Source: Sphaerisporangium sp. TRM90804 (GTDB taxonomy: Bacteria > Actinomycetota > Actinomycetes > Streptosporangiales > Streptosporangiaceae). From it: a stretch of DNA of 64,000 nucleotides. The notes below the pieces were generated by a model, which had not been told where the DNA came from, did not search any database, and was given only the letters and a program-made list of their open reading frames with translations. A program made the position numbers and the translations under genes. The stretch covers positions 1-64,000 of the forward strand of contig NZ_JARWAC010000038.1 in the NCBI RefSeq assembly GCF_029846175.1, given 5' to 3'. Shown here piece by piece: positions 53,065-64,000 of the stretch (position 1 is its first letter; every line of letters starts with the position of its first letter).

Positions 53065-53478
53065 ATGTCCCCCGCATCCCTGTCCACGGCGGGCGTGCTG
53101 CTCATCACCGTCCCAGCCGTCGCCTACGGCGGCACCACCCTGCTGTCGGCCGTCAACCGGCGCACGCCCGGATACCTCGACAACCCGGTGCGGCGGGGCC
53201 TGTGGCGGGCCGGTCACGCGCACGCCGGCGTGCTGGTGCTGTTCGCCCTGGTGGCCATGCTGTACGTCGACCAGGCGGCGCTCCCGGACGGCCTCGCCAC
53301 GCTGACGCGCACGCTCTTCGTCGCGGCGCCGATCCTCATGCCGCTCGGCTTCTTCCTCTCGGTGGCCCGGCCCGGCGACACCCATCCGAACAAGCTGATC
53401 CGGCTGACCGTGGCGGGCGGGCTGTGCCTGGCGGCCGGTACGCTGATCCTCGGGATAGGCCTGGTATCCCAGGGGTAA
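53065..53478 (+). CDS. Four-helix membrane protein of unknown function
   Basis: The 137-residue product has four hydrophobic segments (about 5-25, 48-68, 80-100, 112-134) and short charged loops with NRRTPGYLDNPVRRGLWRAGHAHAG. I do not recognise a named family with certainty; actinobacterial small integral proteins with this RRG-x-WRAGHAHAG pattern are conserved hypotheticals. ATG 53065 follows TTGGAGG. It lies immediately behind a 39-bp palindrome, implying strict repression, and separates pup from the kinase gene. Confidence 0.75.
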   Translation: MSPASLSTAGVLLITVPAVAYGGTTLLSAVNRRTPGYLDNPVRRGLWRAGHAHAGVLVLFALVAMLYVDQAALPDGLATLTRTLFVAAPILMPLGFFLSVARPGDTHPNKLIRLTVAGGLCLAAGTLILGIGLVSQG

Positions 53479-53534
53479 ATCAGATTGTTACATCCGGCCA
53501 TATGGCATTCTGTGGTGATCCACCCATGGACATC

Positions 53535-53560
53535 CCGCTTCACACGGGAAAATGAAGCGG
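53535..53560 (+). terminator. Hairpin between membrane-protein and kinase genes
   Basis: CCGCTTCA and TGAAGCGG form a perfect 8-bp stem around a 10-nt loop, 57 bp after the membrane-protein stop. There is no T run, so it may be a weak terminator or part of the kinase leader. Confidence 0.35.
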
Positions 53561-53602
53561 CTGTGGGGGCAGGGGTTGGATGCCGACATGTGAACGGGTG
53601 AA

Positions 53603-54490
53603 ATGAGATCGGACCACGCACAGCAGCTCGGAGATCGCTATCGGCTGATCTCGCCGCTGGGCCAGGGGGGCATGGGGATCGTCTGGCGCGCCCACGACCG
53701 GCGCCTGGCGCGGGACGTCGCGATCAAGGAGCTGCGCCCCACCCGCCACGACGACGAGCACGAGGTGCGCCGCGCCCGGCGGCACGCCCTGCGTGAGGCG
53801 CGCTCGGCCGCGCGGCTGAGCCATCCCGCCATCGTGACCGTGCACGACCTGCTGGAGGAGGACGGCCGGCTCTGGATCGTCATGGAGCTGGTGGAGGCCC
53901 TGACCCTGCAGGCCACCGCGTGGCACCTCGGACGCCTGCCCGTCCACTGGACGGCGTGGATCGGCTTCCACCTGCTCGGCGGGCTGCGCCACGCCCACGC
54001 GGCCGGCGTGCTGCACCGGGACATCAAGCCGGGCAACGTGCTGCTCACCGGCGACCGGGTGGTGCTCAGCGACTTCGGCATCGCGGTGCTGCAGGACGAC
54101 GACACCTCCCACCAGACCAACACCATGCCCATCGTCGGCTCACCCGGCTACATCGCCCCCGAGCGGCTGCGCGGGCATCCGGCGACCCAGGCCGCCGACC
54201 TCTGGTCGTTCGGCGCCACGCTGTACTTCTCGGTCGAGGGACGGCCCCCGGGGTCCGGGGACGGCGACCTGCTGACCGCGCGGCCTCCGGGCGAGGCGCG
54301 CCCGCCGCGCCGGGCGGGGGCCCTCAGGGCGCTGCTGGAGGGGCTGCTGCGGCCCGACCCGGTCGACCGGCTCTCCAGCGACCAGGCCGTGCTGCTGCTG
54401 TCGGAGATCCTGCGCAAGGAGGGCATCGCGGTGCCGCCGATGCGGCTGACCGGCGACGAGATGCTCCCGCCGGGCGCCTTTACAATGTAG
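53603..54490 (+). CDS. Soluble Ser/Thr protein kinase (Hanks type)
   Basis: This 295-residue protein is a nearly bare kinase domain. The Gly loop GQGGMGIVW is at 20-28, Lys42 is in VAIKEL, HRDIKPGN gives the catalytic loop, DFGIAV the metal site and GSPGYIAPERLRG the P+1 region. There is no membrane helix or sensor domain, unlike PknB-type kinases. Its insertion between pup and dop could be fortuitous or could signal phospho-control of the pupylation system. ATG 53603 has a weak AACGGG ribosome site. It is convergent with dop across a strong terminator. Confidence 0.88.
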   Translation: MRSDHAQQLGDRYRLISPLGQGGMGIVWRAHDRRLARDVAIKELRPTRHDDEHEVRRARRHALREARSAARLSHPAIVTVHDLLEEDGRLWIVMELVEALTLQATAWHLGRLPVHWTAWIGFHLLGGLRHAHAAGVLHRDIKPGNVLLTGDRVVLSDFGIAVLQDDDTSHQTNTMPIVGSPGYIAPERLRGHPATQAADLWSFGATLYFSVEGRPPGSGDGDLLTARPPGEARPPRRAGALRALLEGLLRPDPVDRLSSDQAVLLLSEILRKEGIAVPPMRLTGDEMLPPGAFTM

Positions 54491-54508
54491 ATCAGCACTT
54501 TCGCCCCC

Positions 54509-54554
54509 CGCCCGCGCGCGGGCGGGGTCTCCCCCGCCGCCGAGGCGGCGGGGG
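54509..54554. terminator. Double bidirectional terminator between kinase gene and dop
   Basis: Two GC-rich hairpins stand back to back. The first has GCCCGC arms around CGCG-rich sequence at about 54509-54526. The second has perfect 11-bp arms (54531-54541 and 54544-54554) around a GA loop. They separate convergent genes. Confidence 0.75.
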
Positions 54555-54559
54555 GCCGG

Positions 54560-56077
54560 TCAGCGCTCCCCGGTGAGGGCGCTGACCAGCTCGGCGGCGG
54601 TGCGGCAGCGGTCGAGCAGCTCCCCCACGTGCGCCTTGGTGCCGCGCAGCGGCTCCAGGGTGGGCACCCGCTGCAGCGACTCGCGCCCGGGGATGTCGAA
54701 GATCACCGAGTCCCACGAGGCGGCCGCCACCGACTCGCTGTACTGGCGCAGGCACCGGCCGCGGAAGTAGGCCCGGGTGTCGGTGGGCGGCAGCTCGATC
54801 GCCCGCTGGACGTCCTCCTCCGACACCAGGCGCTGCATGCGGTCGCGGGCCACCAGGCGGTTGTACAGGCCGCGGTCGGGCCGGATGTCGGAGTACTGCA
54901 GGTCGACGAGCTGCAGCCTGGGGTGTGACCAGGGCAGGGAGTCGCGGGTGCGGTACCCCTCCAGCAGCTCCAGCTTGGCCACCCAGTCGAGCTCGCGCGA
55001 GAGCTGCATGGGGTCCTCGGCGAGGCGCGTGAGCACCGACTCCCAGCGGTTCAGCACGTCCTTGGTCATGTCGTCCACGGCCGCGCCGAAGCGGTCCTCG
55101 ACGTACTTGCGGGCCTGCTCCAGGTACTCCATCTGGAGCTGCACGGCGGTCATCCTGCGGCCGTCGCGCAGCGCGATCTCGTACTTGCACGTGGGGTCGT
55201 GCGAGACCGCCCGCAGCGCCGCCACGGGGCTCTCCACCGACAGGTCGGCGGTGAGGAAGCCGTCCTCGATCATGGCCAGGACCAGCGCCGTCGTGCCCAG
55301 CTTCAGATAGGTGGAGATCTCCGACATGTTGGCGTCGCCGATGATCACGTGCAGGCGGCGGTACTTCTCGGGGTCGGCGTGCGGCTCGTCACGCGTGTTG
55401 ATGATCGGCCGCTTGAGCGTGGTCTCCAGGCCCACCTCGACCTCGAAGAAGTCGGCCCGCTGGCTGATCTGGAAGCCGTCACCCCGGGAGTCCTGCCCGA
55501 TGCCGACCCGGCCGGCCCCGCACACGACCTGGCGGGAGACGAAGAACGGCGTGAGGTACCTGACGATGTCGGCGAACGGCGTGGCCCGCCGCATGAGGTA
55601 GTTCTCGTGGCAGCCGTAGGAGGCGCCCTTGTTGTCGGTGTTGTTCTTGTAGAGCTGGATCGGGGCGTTGCCGGGCATCGCCGACGCCCGCACCGCGGCG
55701 TCGTGCATCACCCGCTCGCCCGCCTTGTCCCAGATCACCGCGGCCCGGGGATTGGTGCACTCGGGCGTGGAGTACTCGGGATGGGCGTGGTCGACGTACA
55801 GCCGCGCGCCGTTGGTCAAGATGACGTTGGCCAGGCCGAGATCCTCGTCGGTCAGCTGCGTCGGGTCGGCGATCTCGCGGGCCAGGTCGAAGCCACGGGC
55901 GTCCCGCAGCGGATTCTCTTCCTCGAAGTCCCATCTGGCGCGGCGCGCCCGCGCGGCCGAGGCCGCCAGGTAAGCGTTGACCACCTGTGAGGAGGTCACC
56001 ATCGCGTTCGCGCCCGGCTGCCCGGGTACGGAAATGCCGTACTCCGTCTCGATGCCCATCACCCGCCGTACCGTCAC
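54560..56077 (-). CDS. dop: Pup deamidase/depupylase Dop
   Basis: The 505-residue protein is the PafA paralogue that deamidates the Gln end of Pup and removes Pup from substrates. [10 protein letters not shown] (Glu10, Glu12) starts the glutamine-synthetase fold. The Dop-specific loop with [22 protein letters not shown] (about 40-65, in pieces) is present, and [16 protein letters not shown] supplies the nucleophile/base aspartate. GTG 56077 is the start. The usual next gene, pup, is displaced by two plus-strand genes. ARC lies 180 bp upstream on the same strand. Confidence 0.96.
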   Translation of the reverse strand: MTVRRVMGIETEYGISVPGQPGANAMVTSSQVVNAYLAASAARARRARWDFEEENPLRDARGFDLAREIADPTQLTDEDLGLANVILTNGARLYVDHAHPEYSTPECTNPRAAVIWDKAGERVMHDAAVRASAMPGNAPIQLYKNNTDNKGASYGCHENYLMRRATPFADIVRYLTPFFVSRQVVCGAGRVGIGQDSRGDGFQISQRADFFEVEVGLETTLKRPIINTRDEPHADPEKYRRLHVIIGDANMSEISTYLKLGTTALVLAMIEDGFLTADLSVESPVAALRAVSHDPTCKYEIALRDGRRMTAVQLQMEYLEQARKYVEDRFGAAVDDMTKDVLNRWESVLTRLAEDPMQLSRELDWVAKLELLEGYRTRDSLPWSHPRLQLVDLQYSDIRPDRGLYNRLVARDRMQRLVSEEDVQRAIELPPTDTRAYFRGRCLRQYSESVAAASWDSVIFDIPGRESLQRVPTLEPLRGTKAHVGELLDRCRTAAELVSALTGER

Positions 56078-56257
56078 GCTCTCAGCCCTTCATCTGTGCT
56101 GTGCCGCACCTGGACCACCGCCGTCACGTCGCCCGTCACCACCGAGCCTAGACCGTTGTGCGGTCGTAGGGTCTTCCGGTCCGCTGCCCGCACACCGGGT
56201 GGGGAAACAGCGACGGCGCGGCCCCGGGAGGAACCACGCCGTCGCATGCCGCTTCAA

Positions 56258-58021
56258 TTACAGATACTGACCGGTGTTGGCGACCGTGTCGATGGAACGC
56301 CCGGCCTCCGTGCCCTGTTTTCCGGAAACCAGGGTGCGGATGTAGACGATCCGCTCGCCCTTCTTTCCGGAGATGCGGGCCCAGTCGTCGGGGTTGGTGG
56401 TGTTGGGAAGGTCTTCGTTCTCGCTGAACTCGTCCACGCAGGCGGCGAGGAGGTGCGCGATGCGAAGGCCCTTCTGGCCGGTCTCGAGGAACGCCTTGAT
56501 GGCCATTTTTTTGCCCCGGTCCACGATGTTCTGAATCATGGCGCCGGAGTTGAAGTCCTTGAAGTAAAGGACTTCCTTGTCACCGTTGGCGTACGTCACC
56601 TCAAGGAAGCGGTTCTCCTCGGTTTCGGTGTACATGCGCTCGACGACCCGCTGGATCATGCCGCTGACGGTGGCCTCGCGCGAGTCGCTGTGCTCGGAGA
56701 GGTCTTCCCCGTGCAGCGGCAGCTCGGTGGTGATGTACTTCGAGAAGATGTCCTTGGCCGCCTCGGCGTCCGGCCGCTCGATCTTGATCTTGACGTCCAG
56801 GCGGCCGGGCCGCAGGATCGCCGGGTCGATCATGTCCTCGCGGTTGGAGGCGCCGATGACGATGACGTTCTCCAGGCCCTCGACGCCGTCGATCTCCGAC
56901 AGCAGCTGGGGGACGATGGTGTTCTCGACGTCGGAGGAGACGCCCGAGCCACGCGTGCGGAAGATCGAGTCCATCTCGTCGAAGAACACGATCACCGGGG
57001 TGCCCTCGGACGCCTTCTCGCGGGCACGCTGGAAGACCAGGCGGATGTGCCGCTCGGTCTCGCCGACGTACTTGTTGAGAAGCTCGGGGCCCTTGATGTT
57101 GAGGAAGAAGCTCTTGCCGGACTGCCCGGTCTTCTCCGCGACCTGCTTGGCCAGGGAGTTGGCGACGGCCTTGGCGATGAGCGTCTTGCCGCAGCCGGGC
57201 GGGCCGTACAGCAGCACGCCCTTGGGCGGGCGCAGCTTGTGCTCGCGGAACAGGTCGGCGTGCAGGTAGGGCAGCTCGATGGCGTCCCTGATCTGCTCGA
57301 TCTGCCGGGACAGGCCACCGATCTCCTCGTAGGAGATGTCGGGGACCTCCTCGAGCACCAGCTCCTCGACCTCGGACTTGGGGATGCGCTCGTACACGTA
57401 GCCCGAGCGTGGTTCGAGCAGCAGTGAGTCGCCGGCGCGGATCGGCTGCGTGAGCAGCGACTCCGCGAGGCGCACCACACGCTCCTCGTCCGCGTGGGAG
57501 ATCACCAGCGCGCGCTGGCCGTCCTCGAGGAGCTCCTTGAGCATGACGATCTCGCCCACGGTCTCGTAGCCGAGCACCTCGACCACGTTGAGCGCCTCGT
57601 TGAGCATGACCTCCTGGCCGCGGTTCAGCGACTCCACGTCGACCGCGGGGCTGACATTGACCCGGAGCTTGCGTCCTCCGGTGAAGACCTCCACGGTGCC
57701 GTCTTCGCGAGCTTCCAGGAAGACGCCGAACCCGGATGGCGGCTGCGCCAGCCGGTCGACCTCCTCCTTGAGCGCCACGATCTGGTCCCGGGCTTCCTTG
57801 AGCGTGGCGACCAGTCGTTCGTTCTGACCGGTCACCGCGGCCAGATTGGCCTGCAGCTCATGGAGGCGCTCCTCCAGGACCCTGGCTTGACGGGGAGACT
57901 CCGCCACTTTCCGGCGCAACGCGGTGATCTCCTCCTGGAGGAAGGAGACCTGAGTTGTGAGGTCCGCGACCTCTCGTTCGCGCTGGGCCGCTCGTGCCTC
58001 AGCGTCGTCGCGAGCTGCCAC
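56258..58021 (-). CDS. arc: Proteasomal AAA+ ATPase ARC/Mpa
   Basis: This 587-residue protein has an N-terminal coiled coil (about 5-95, binds Pup), an OB domain and one AAA+ module: Walker [14 protein letters not shown], Walker [12 protein letters not shown] and the arginine-finger region [17 protein letters not shown]. The C-terminus ends GQYL; the penultimate Tyr is the key residue for opening the 20S gate. It unfolds pupylated proteins. GTG 58021 has GGAGG 5 nt upstream, better than GTG 58027, which overlaps that site. A 217-bp AT-richer gap with its promoter precedes it. Confidence 0.96.
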   Translation of the reverse strand: MAARDDAEARAAQREREVADLTTQVSFLQEEITALRRKVAESPRQARVLEERLHELQANLAAVTGQNERLVATLKEARDQIVALKEEVDRLAQPPSGFGVFLEAREDGTVEVFTGGRKLRVNVSPAVDVESLNRGQEVMLNEALNVVEVLGYETVGEIVMLKELLEDGQRALVISHADEERVVRLAESLLTQPIRAGDSLLLEPRSGYVYERIPKSEVEELVLEEVPDISYEEIGGLSRQIEQIRDAIELPYLHADLFREHKLRPPKGVLLYGPPGCGKTLIAKAVANSLAKQVAEKTGQSGKSFFLNIKGPELLNKYVGETERHIRLVFQRAREKASEGTPVIVFFDEMDSIFRTRGSGVSSDVENTIVPQLLSEIDGVEGLENVIVIGASNREDMIDPAILRPGRLDVKIKIERPDAEAAKDIFSKYITTELPLHGEDLSEHSDSREATVSGMIQRVVERMYTETEENRFLEVTYANGDKEVLYFKDFNSGAMIQNIVDRGKKMAIKAFLETGQKGLRIAHLLAACVDEFSENEDLPNTTNPDDWARISGKKGERIVYIRTLVSGKQGTEAGRSIDTVANTGQYL

Positions 58022-58131
58022 AGTCACCTCCTTCCCAGTCGAGGGCGACTACTCAAGACCCTACCTATCTCGGCGGCTTCCGTAACCTGGCCGGGGAGTG
58101 TTCGTGTCATTACAACCAGCGTTCAGTATTC

Positions 58132-58150
58132 GAAGCGTTATTCGCGCTTC
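58132..58150 (-). terminator. Weak hairpin between trmI and arc
   Basis: GAAGCG and CGCTTC arms enclose 7 nt in the 217-bp gap 58022-58238, 89 bp after the trmI stop. The gap is clearly richer in A+T than the genes and should hold the arc promoter. The hairpin is short and has no T run. Confidence 0.25.
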
Positions 58151-58238
58151 ATTGCTAGTAAGCAGACGGCCATACGGTTCTGTTCCCCCGGCAGGGACCC
58201 GTGCACGATTGTTACGAAATCGGAGTGGCGACGGCAGC

Positions 58239-60318
<2,080 letters not shown>

Positions 60319-60337
60319 GCGCGGGCCCCGCGGCGGC

Positions 60338-61537
60338 TCAGGCGGTGGGGACGTCCGGGCGCGCCGGCGTGGCCGGCGCGGGCCGGTCGCGCGGGGGGCG
60401 CGGGCCGGCGGCCGGGGGCGCGGCGATGGGGGCGGTGCTCGCGCCGATCACCCGCACGAGGTCCGCCGGGGCGAGTTCGAGCTCCAGGCCGTGGCGGCCG
60501 CTGGCGACGTAGACGGTGCGGTGCCGCAGCACCGCCGCGTCCACGACGGCCGGCACCCGCAGGGGCAGCCCGAGCGGGCTGACCACGTCGGCGCCGAGCC
60601 GGGTGACGTCGCCGGCCGGGGCGAGGCGGGCCGTGCGCCCGCCCGAGGCCGCCGCCAGGGCGTCCAGGTCGACCGCCGCGCCCACGGGCGCGACGGCCAG
60701 CACCACGTGCCCGTCGACGTAGACCACCACCGCCTTCAGCATGCGGTCGTGGCCCACCCCGAGCTCCGCGGCGATCGTCCTCCTGGATTTCCCGTAGGCG
60801 GGGTCATGGGCGTAGTCGTGGCGGGCGAACGGCACGCGCGACCGGCGCAGCGTCTTGACCGCCAGCGTGTCGGGCGTGTTCGGGCGCCGCGGCGCCGGCG
60901 CGGGGGCGCCCGCCGCCGCGCGCCGCTTCTTAAACTCCTGATATTTCGGGCTATATACGTACAAATATTCAAGAAGGGCTTCGGCGAGCACGACCGCGTC
61001 CGCGGCGTCCTCGGGCGCGGTGCGTCCCGCCCGTATGTGCGCCGCCTCGTTGCCGATCAACCGGAGGTCCTCGGCCAGCACCAGCATGGCGGGGTCGACC
61101 AGGCCGCGCCGGCGAAGCTCCCGCAGCGCCTGCGACAGCGGGGCCGCCCGCACCCCGTGGTCGGCGCAGACGCCCTCCAGCAACCGCCGCACCATCACCA
61201 CCGCCGAGGAGTGGGCTCCGGCCCGCAGGCACGCCCTGGCCTCGCGCAGCTCGGCGAGCAGCCGCCCGGGGATCCGCCCGTCGTCGCGCCGCCCCTCCCC
61301 CGGCCAGAGCACCCGGGCCTCGCGCGGCGGGCGGCCGGGCGCGTCCTCGTCGTCCGCCTCATCCGTCGGCTCCGGCGCGAGCAAAAGCACGTGCGAGCAG
61401 ACCTGACATACCGATAATGAATAAGGGGCGAGCAAAGGCGACAGAAACGACCTATGCGGCCCATCGGGTTCGCGTGCGACGGAGCCACGTTCGCAGTGCG
61501 GGCATTCCACCAGGAATGCGGCCCCCCAGCGTTCCAC
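60338..61537 (-). CDS. DUF4145 domain fused to YbaK-type aminoacyl-tRNA deacylase domain
   Basis: With GTG 61537 the product is 399 residues. Residues about 10-60 hold a zinc-ribbon-like pair (CPHCERG, CQVCSH). A DUF4145 helical region follows (LREARACLRAGAHSSAVVMV ... LIGNEAAHIRAGR), then a linker and a YbaK/ProX-like editing domain (about 245-375; RHDYAHDPAYGKSRRTIAAEL, LKAVVVYVDG). DUF4145 occurs in defence-related and regulatory proteins, and YbaK domains hydrolyse mischarged tRNA. GTG 61510 is an alternative start. Two short segments use AT-rich codons including a TTA, unlike the rest. It is divergent from the LAL-type gene with 58 bp between the starts. Confidence 0.7.
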   Translation of the reverse strand: MERWGAAFLVECPHCERGSVAREPDGPHRSFLSPLLAPYSLSVCQVCSHVLLLAPEPTDEADDEDAPGRPPREARVLWPGEGRRDDGRIPGRLLAELREARACLRAGAHSSAVVMVRRLLEGVCADHGVRAAPLSQALRELRRRGLVDPAMLVLAEDLRLIGNEAAHIRAGRTAPEDAADAVVLAEALLEYLYVYSPKYQEFKKRRAAAGAPAPAPRRPNTPDTLAVKTLRRSRVPFARHDYAHDPAYGKSRRTIAAELGVGHDRMLKAVVVYVDGHVVLAVAPVGAAVDLDALAAASGGRTARLAPAGDVTRLGADVVSPLGLPLRVPAVVDAAVLRHRTVYVASGRHGLELELAPADLVRVIGASTAPIAAPPAAGPRPPRDRPAPATPARPDVPTA

Positions 61538-61595
61538 AAACGGACCATAGACGATCCGAAACAGACCGGACAAGAACACGAGGCGGGAGGCGACG

Positions 61596-64000
61596 ATGCC
61601 GATGTGGCCGTTCGCGGGCCGCCAGGACGACCTGGCCCGGCTGATCCGGCTCGCCCACGACGGCGCGGCCCGCGGGATCGTCATCGCGGGGCCGTCCGGG
61701 GTGGGCAAGACGAGGCTGGCCGCCGAGGTGCTGCGCACGTTCCGGCCCACCTCGCACACGGTGATCGCCATCAGGGCCACCAGCGCGGCCGGCGGCATCC
61801 CCTACGGCGCCCTGGCCGGGCTGCTTCCGCCGGAGGCGCCCGCCGGGCTGGCCAACCCGCTGCGCTGGGCGGCCGACGCCGTCCGGTCGCACGCCGCGGG
61901 CCGCAGGCTCGTGCTCGCGGTCGACGACGCCCACCTGCTCGACGGCGCCTCGGCCGCGGCCGTCCACCACCTGGTCGCCGCCGGGGACGCGCTGGTCGTC
62001 GCGACGCTCCGCACGGGCGAGCCCGCGCCCGACAGCGTCACCGCGCTGTGGCGCGACGGGCCGGCCGCGCGCGCCGACGTCGGGCCGCTCAGCCTGGCCG
62101 ACACCGCGGCGATCCTCGCGGCCGCCCTCGGCGGCAGGCCCGACGACGCCACGGTGCGCAGGCTCGGGACGGCCACCGAGGGCAACGCCCTGCTGCTGCA
62201 CGAGGTGGTCGGCGCCGCCCGTGAGGCCGGGACGCTGCGGCAGGTGCGGGGCATGTGGCAGCTCACCGGGGAGCCGCCCATGGCGCCGCGGCTGACCGAG
62301 CTGGTCCGCGAGCGGGTCGGAGCCCTCTCGCCGGAGGCGCGGGCCGTGCTGGAGCTGACGGCCTTCGGCGAGCCGGTCGGGCTGACCGCGCTGCTGGAGC
62401 TGACCGCGCCCGACGCCGTCGAGCAGGCCGAGGACCGCGGGCTGATCCGCCTGTCCAGGGACGGCCGCCGGGTGGCCGTCCGCCTGGGGCACCCGCTGTA
62501 CGGCGAGGTGGCGCGGGCCGGGTGCCCTCCCCTGCGGCGCCGCAACCGGTACGCCGCGCTGGCCGCGGCGCTGGAGCGCGGCGGCGCCCGGCGCAGGGAC
62601 GACCTGCTGCGGCTCACGGTGTGGCGGCTCGAAAGCGGGGCGCAGGCCTCTCCGGGCCCGCTGCTGTCGGCGTGCGGGCTGGCCTGGTCGGCCCACGACT
62701 ACCCCCTGGCCATCCGCCTCGGGCGCGCGGCCCTTGCCGCGGGCGGCGGCGTCGAGGCGGCCGTCCTGCTGGCCACCGTCCTGGACTACGCCCAGTTCCC
62801 CGACGAGGCCCACAGCGTCCTCATCCAGGCCGAGGCCGCTCTCCCGCCCCCCTCGCGGTCCCCCGCCGGCACCGGAGCCGCCGGGACGCCCGGGCCCGCC
62901 CCGGTGGGCGCCCCAGCCGCCGCCGGGGCCGCCGGCGGGTCCGGCGGGGGCGGCCCGGCCGATCCCCCGGCTTGGAGCGGTCCGAAGGATCGGGAGGGTG
63001 AACCCGGGGACGACGGACCCCCGGGCGAGGAGGGTGAACCTGGGAGTGGCGGAGCTGCGGGCGAGGAGGCTGACCCCGGGGACAGCCGGCCCCCGGGCGA
63101 GGAGGACGACCCCGGGGACGGCGGGCCCATGGGCGAGCAGAGGGGACCCGGGGACGACCGGCCCCCGGGCGAGCAGAGGGAACCCGAGGGCGACCGGCCC
63201 CCGGGCGAGGAGGAGCTGAGGACGCGGCTGGCGCTGGCTCGGGCGGGGAACCTGGCGTGGGGGATGAACCGCCTGCGGGAGGCGCTCGACCTGCTCGACC
63301 GCGCCGAGGCCACGCTCACCGACCCGGCGGCCCGGCGGCAGGTGGCGATGCGACGGCTCGACCTCGCGGCCGCCGCGGCCGAGCCCCGCACCGCCCTGCG
63401 CCTGGGCTCGGCGTTGCTGGGCACGCTCCCGGCGGGGCCCGGGCGCACCCAGATCCTGAAGGCCCACGCCCTCGCCCTGTGTTACGCCGGGCGCACCGGC
63501 GAGGCCGTCTCGGTCGCGCGCCAGGCGCTGGCGGACGCCGGGTCGTGGCAGGACGCCATGCCCGCGATGGTGGCCCCCCTGCACTCGGCGTGGGCCATGG
63601 CCGGGCTCTTCGCCGGCGACCTGGCCGAGATGGAGGCCGCGGTGGCCTCCATGGACGCCGCCGTCGCCGCGCAGCGCGGCTGGTCGCTCGGCGAGGGCAG
63701 CCTGGCGCTGGCCAGGGGCCACCTCGCGACCGCCCGGGGACGGGCGGAGACCGCGCTCGGCGTGCTGCACGACGCCGCGCACCACCCGACGGCGCTCACC
63801 GTGGGCGGGTGCATGGGCGCGTACGCCGCCGCCCAGGCGCTGCTCGGGGACGCCGCGGGCTCGCGGTCCACGCTGGAGGAGGCGCTGTCGCGCAACCGCG
63901 CGACCTGGACCGGGTTCACCCGATGGGTGGCGCTGACCCGCGTGTGGATCGCCGCCGCCTACGGCGAGACCGGCATGGCCGTCGAGCTGGCCCTGGCGTT
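61596..64000 (+). CDS. LAL-type AAA ATPase/LuxR-family regulator (3' end outside window)
   Basis: The frame is open from ATG 61596 to the right edge (801 codons). FAGRQDDLARL is followed by Walker A GPSGVGKT (32-39) and Walker B LVLAVDDAHLL (about 105), then winged-helix and TPR-like helical repeats: the plan of MalT/LAL regulators. The LuxR-type DNA-binding domain would lie beyond the window. Residues 470-541 are six 12-residue Pro/Gly/Glu-rich repeats, preceded by an Ala/Gly-rich linker. GGGAGG lies 5 nt before the ATG. It is divergent from the DUF4145-YbaK gene. Confidence 0.85.
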   Translation, partial: MPMWPFAGRQDDLARLIRLAHDGAARGIVIAGPSGVGKTRLAAEVLRTFRPTSHTVIAIRATSAAGGIPYGALAGLLPPEAPAGLANPLRWAADAVRSHAAGRRLVLAVDDAHLLDGASAAAVHHLVAAGDALVVATLRTGEPAPDSVTALWRDGPAARADVGPLSLADTAAILAAALGGRPDDATVRRLGTATEGNALLLHEVVGAAREAGTLRQVRGMWQLTGEPPMAPRLTELVRERVGALSPEARAVLELTAFGEPVGLTALLELTAPDAVEQAEDRGLIRLSRDGRRVAVRLGHPLYGEVARAGCPPLRRRNRYAALAAALERGGARRRDDLLRLTVWRLESGAQASPGPLLSACGLAWSAHDYPLAIRLGRAALAAGGGVEAAVLLATVLDYAQFPDEAHSVLIQAEAALPPPSRSPAGTGAAGTPGPAPVGAPAAAGAAGGSGGGGPADPPAWSGPKDREGEPGDDGPPGEEGEPGSGGAAGEEADPGDSRPPGEEDDPGDGGPMGEQRGPGDDRPPGEQREPEGDRPPGEEELRTRLALARAGNLAWGMNRLREALDLLDRAEATLTDPAARRQVAMRRLDLAAAAAEPRTALRLGSALLGTLPAGPGRTQILKAHALALCYAGRTGEAVSVARQALADAGSWQDAMPAMVAPLHSAWAMAGLFAGDLAEMEAAVASMDAAVAAQRGWSLGEGSLALARGHLATARGRAETALGVLHDAAHHPTALTVGGCMGAYAAAQALLGDAAGSRSTLEEALSRNRATWTGFTRWVALTRVWIAAAYGETGMAVELALA
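63003..63218 (+). repeat. Six in-frame 36-bp repeats inside the LAL-type gene
   Basis: Six 36-bp units encode PGDDGPPGEEGE, PGSGGAAGEEAD, PGDSRPPGEEDD, PGDGGPMGEQRG, PGDDRPPGEQRE and PEGDRPPGEEEL. The P-G-x2-x-P-P-G-E pattern is collagen-like and highly acidic. Units vary at several positions, so copies have diverged after expansion. Confidence 0.9.

Overview
The window is about 70% G+C and carries a complete Pup-proteasome gene set (arc/mpa, dop, pup, prcB, prcA, pafA, pafB, pafC) next to tatA, tatC and helY. That combination, with abundant GTG starts, GTGA/ATGA overlaps and actinobacterial families (Acg nitroreductase, DUF3866, WYL regulators, a LAL-type ATPase), points to a high-GC actinomycete. 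A member of the Streptosporangiales is my best guess, but that placement is inference.

Layout. 1-2.6 kb: a dormancy/hypoxia-type group (GNAT-acyl-CoA synthetase cut by the left edge, Acg nitroreductase, CBS-BON protein) with a DosR-like box. 2.7-7.6 kb: a metalloid/oxyanion group with two divergent ArsR-ArsC fusion genes, a coupled chromate transporter, a glyoxalase-fold protein, an MFS exporter and a remnant of a molybdopterin oxidoreductase. 7.9-14.6 kb: a cation-efflux island (NhaA, an ABC exporter, a CBS protein coupled to an ArsB/NhaD-type permease, and NhaP). Three of these four transcription units carry the same 20-nt leader element just downstream of a -10-like hexamer. This is the strongest candidate here for an undescribed regulatory system.

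14.7-29.8 kb: mixed metabolic and regulatory genes: a FAD monooxygenase with its GbsR/MarR-type regulator and a perfect 20-bp operator, an MBL hydrolase, a SpoIIE-type phosphatase, an orphan HypF, a GlxA regulator, a rhodanese, an acyl-CoA dehydrogenase, an M24 peptidase, a 5'-3' exonuclease, an RNB ribonuclease and a collapsed pseudogene locus. A 927-bp gene-free stretch at 25.4-26.4 kb holds six alternating copies of a roughly 103-bp non-coding repeat.

29.8-43.9 kb, almost all on the minus strand: helY, a lipid kinase, tatC, tatA, a small membrane protein, pafC, pafB, DUF3866 (+), DUF3291, a SufR-like regulator, an FKBP lipoprotein, pafA, prcA and prcB. In most actinobacteria pup lies directly before prcB, and dop before pup. 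Here a six-gene plus-strand sugar-uptake and hydrolysis operon (binding protein, two permeases, ATPase, PHP phosphoesterase, GH38 alpha-mannosidase; 44.1-52.6 kb) separates prcB from pup. A membrane protein behind a 39-bp palindrome and a soluble Ser/Thr kinase (53.0-54.5 kb) separate pup from dop. The pathway itself looks intact: Dop deamidates the C-terminal Gln of Pup, PafA ligates it to targets, ARC unfolds them and PrcBA degrades them. Each segment now needs its own promoter.

58.2-64 kb: trmI, a double-GNAT protein, a DUF4145-YbaK fusion with AT-rich codon islands, and a divergent LAL-type ATPase/regulator that runs off the right edge and contains six 12-residue collagen-like repeats.
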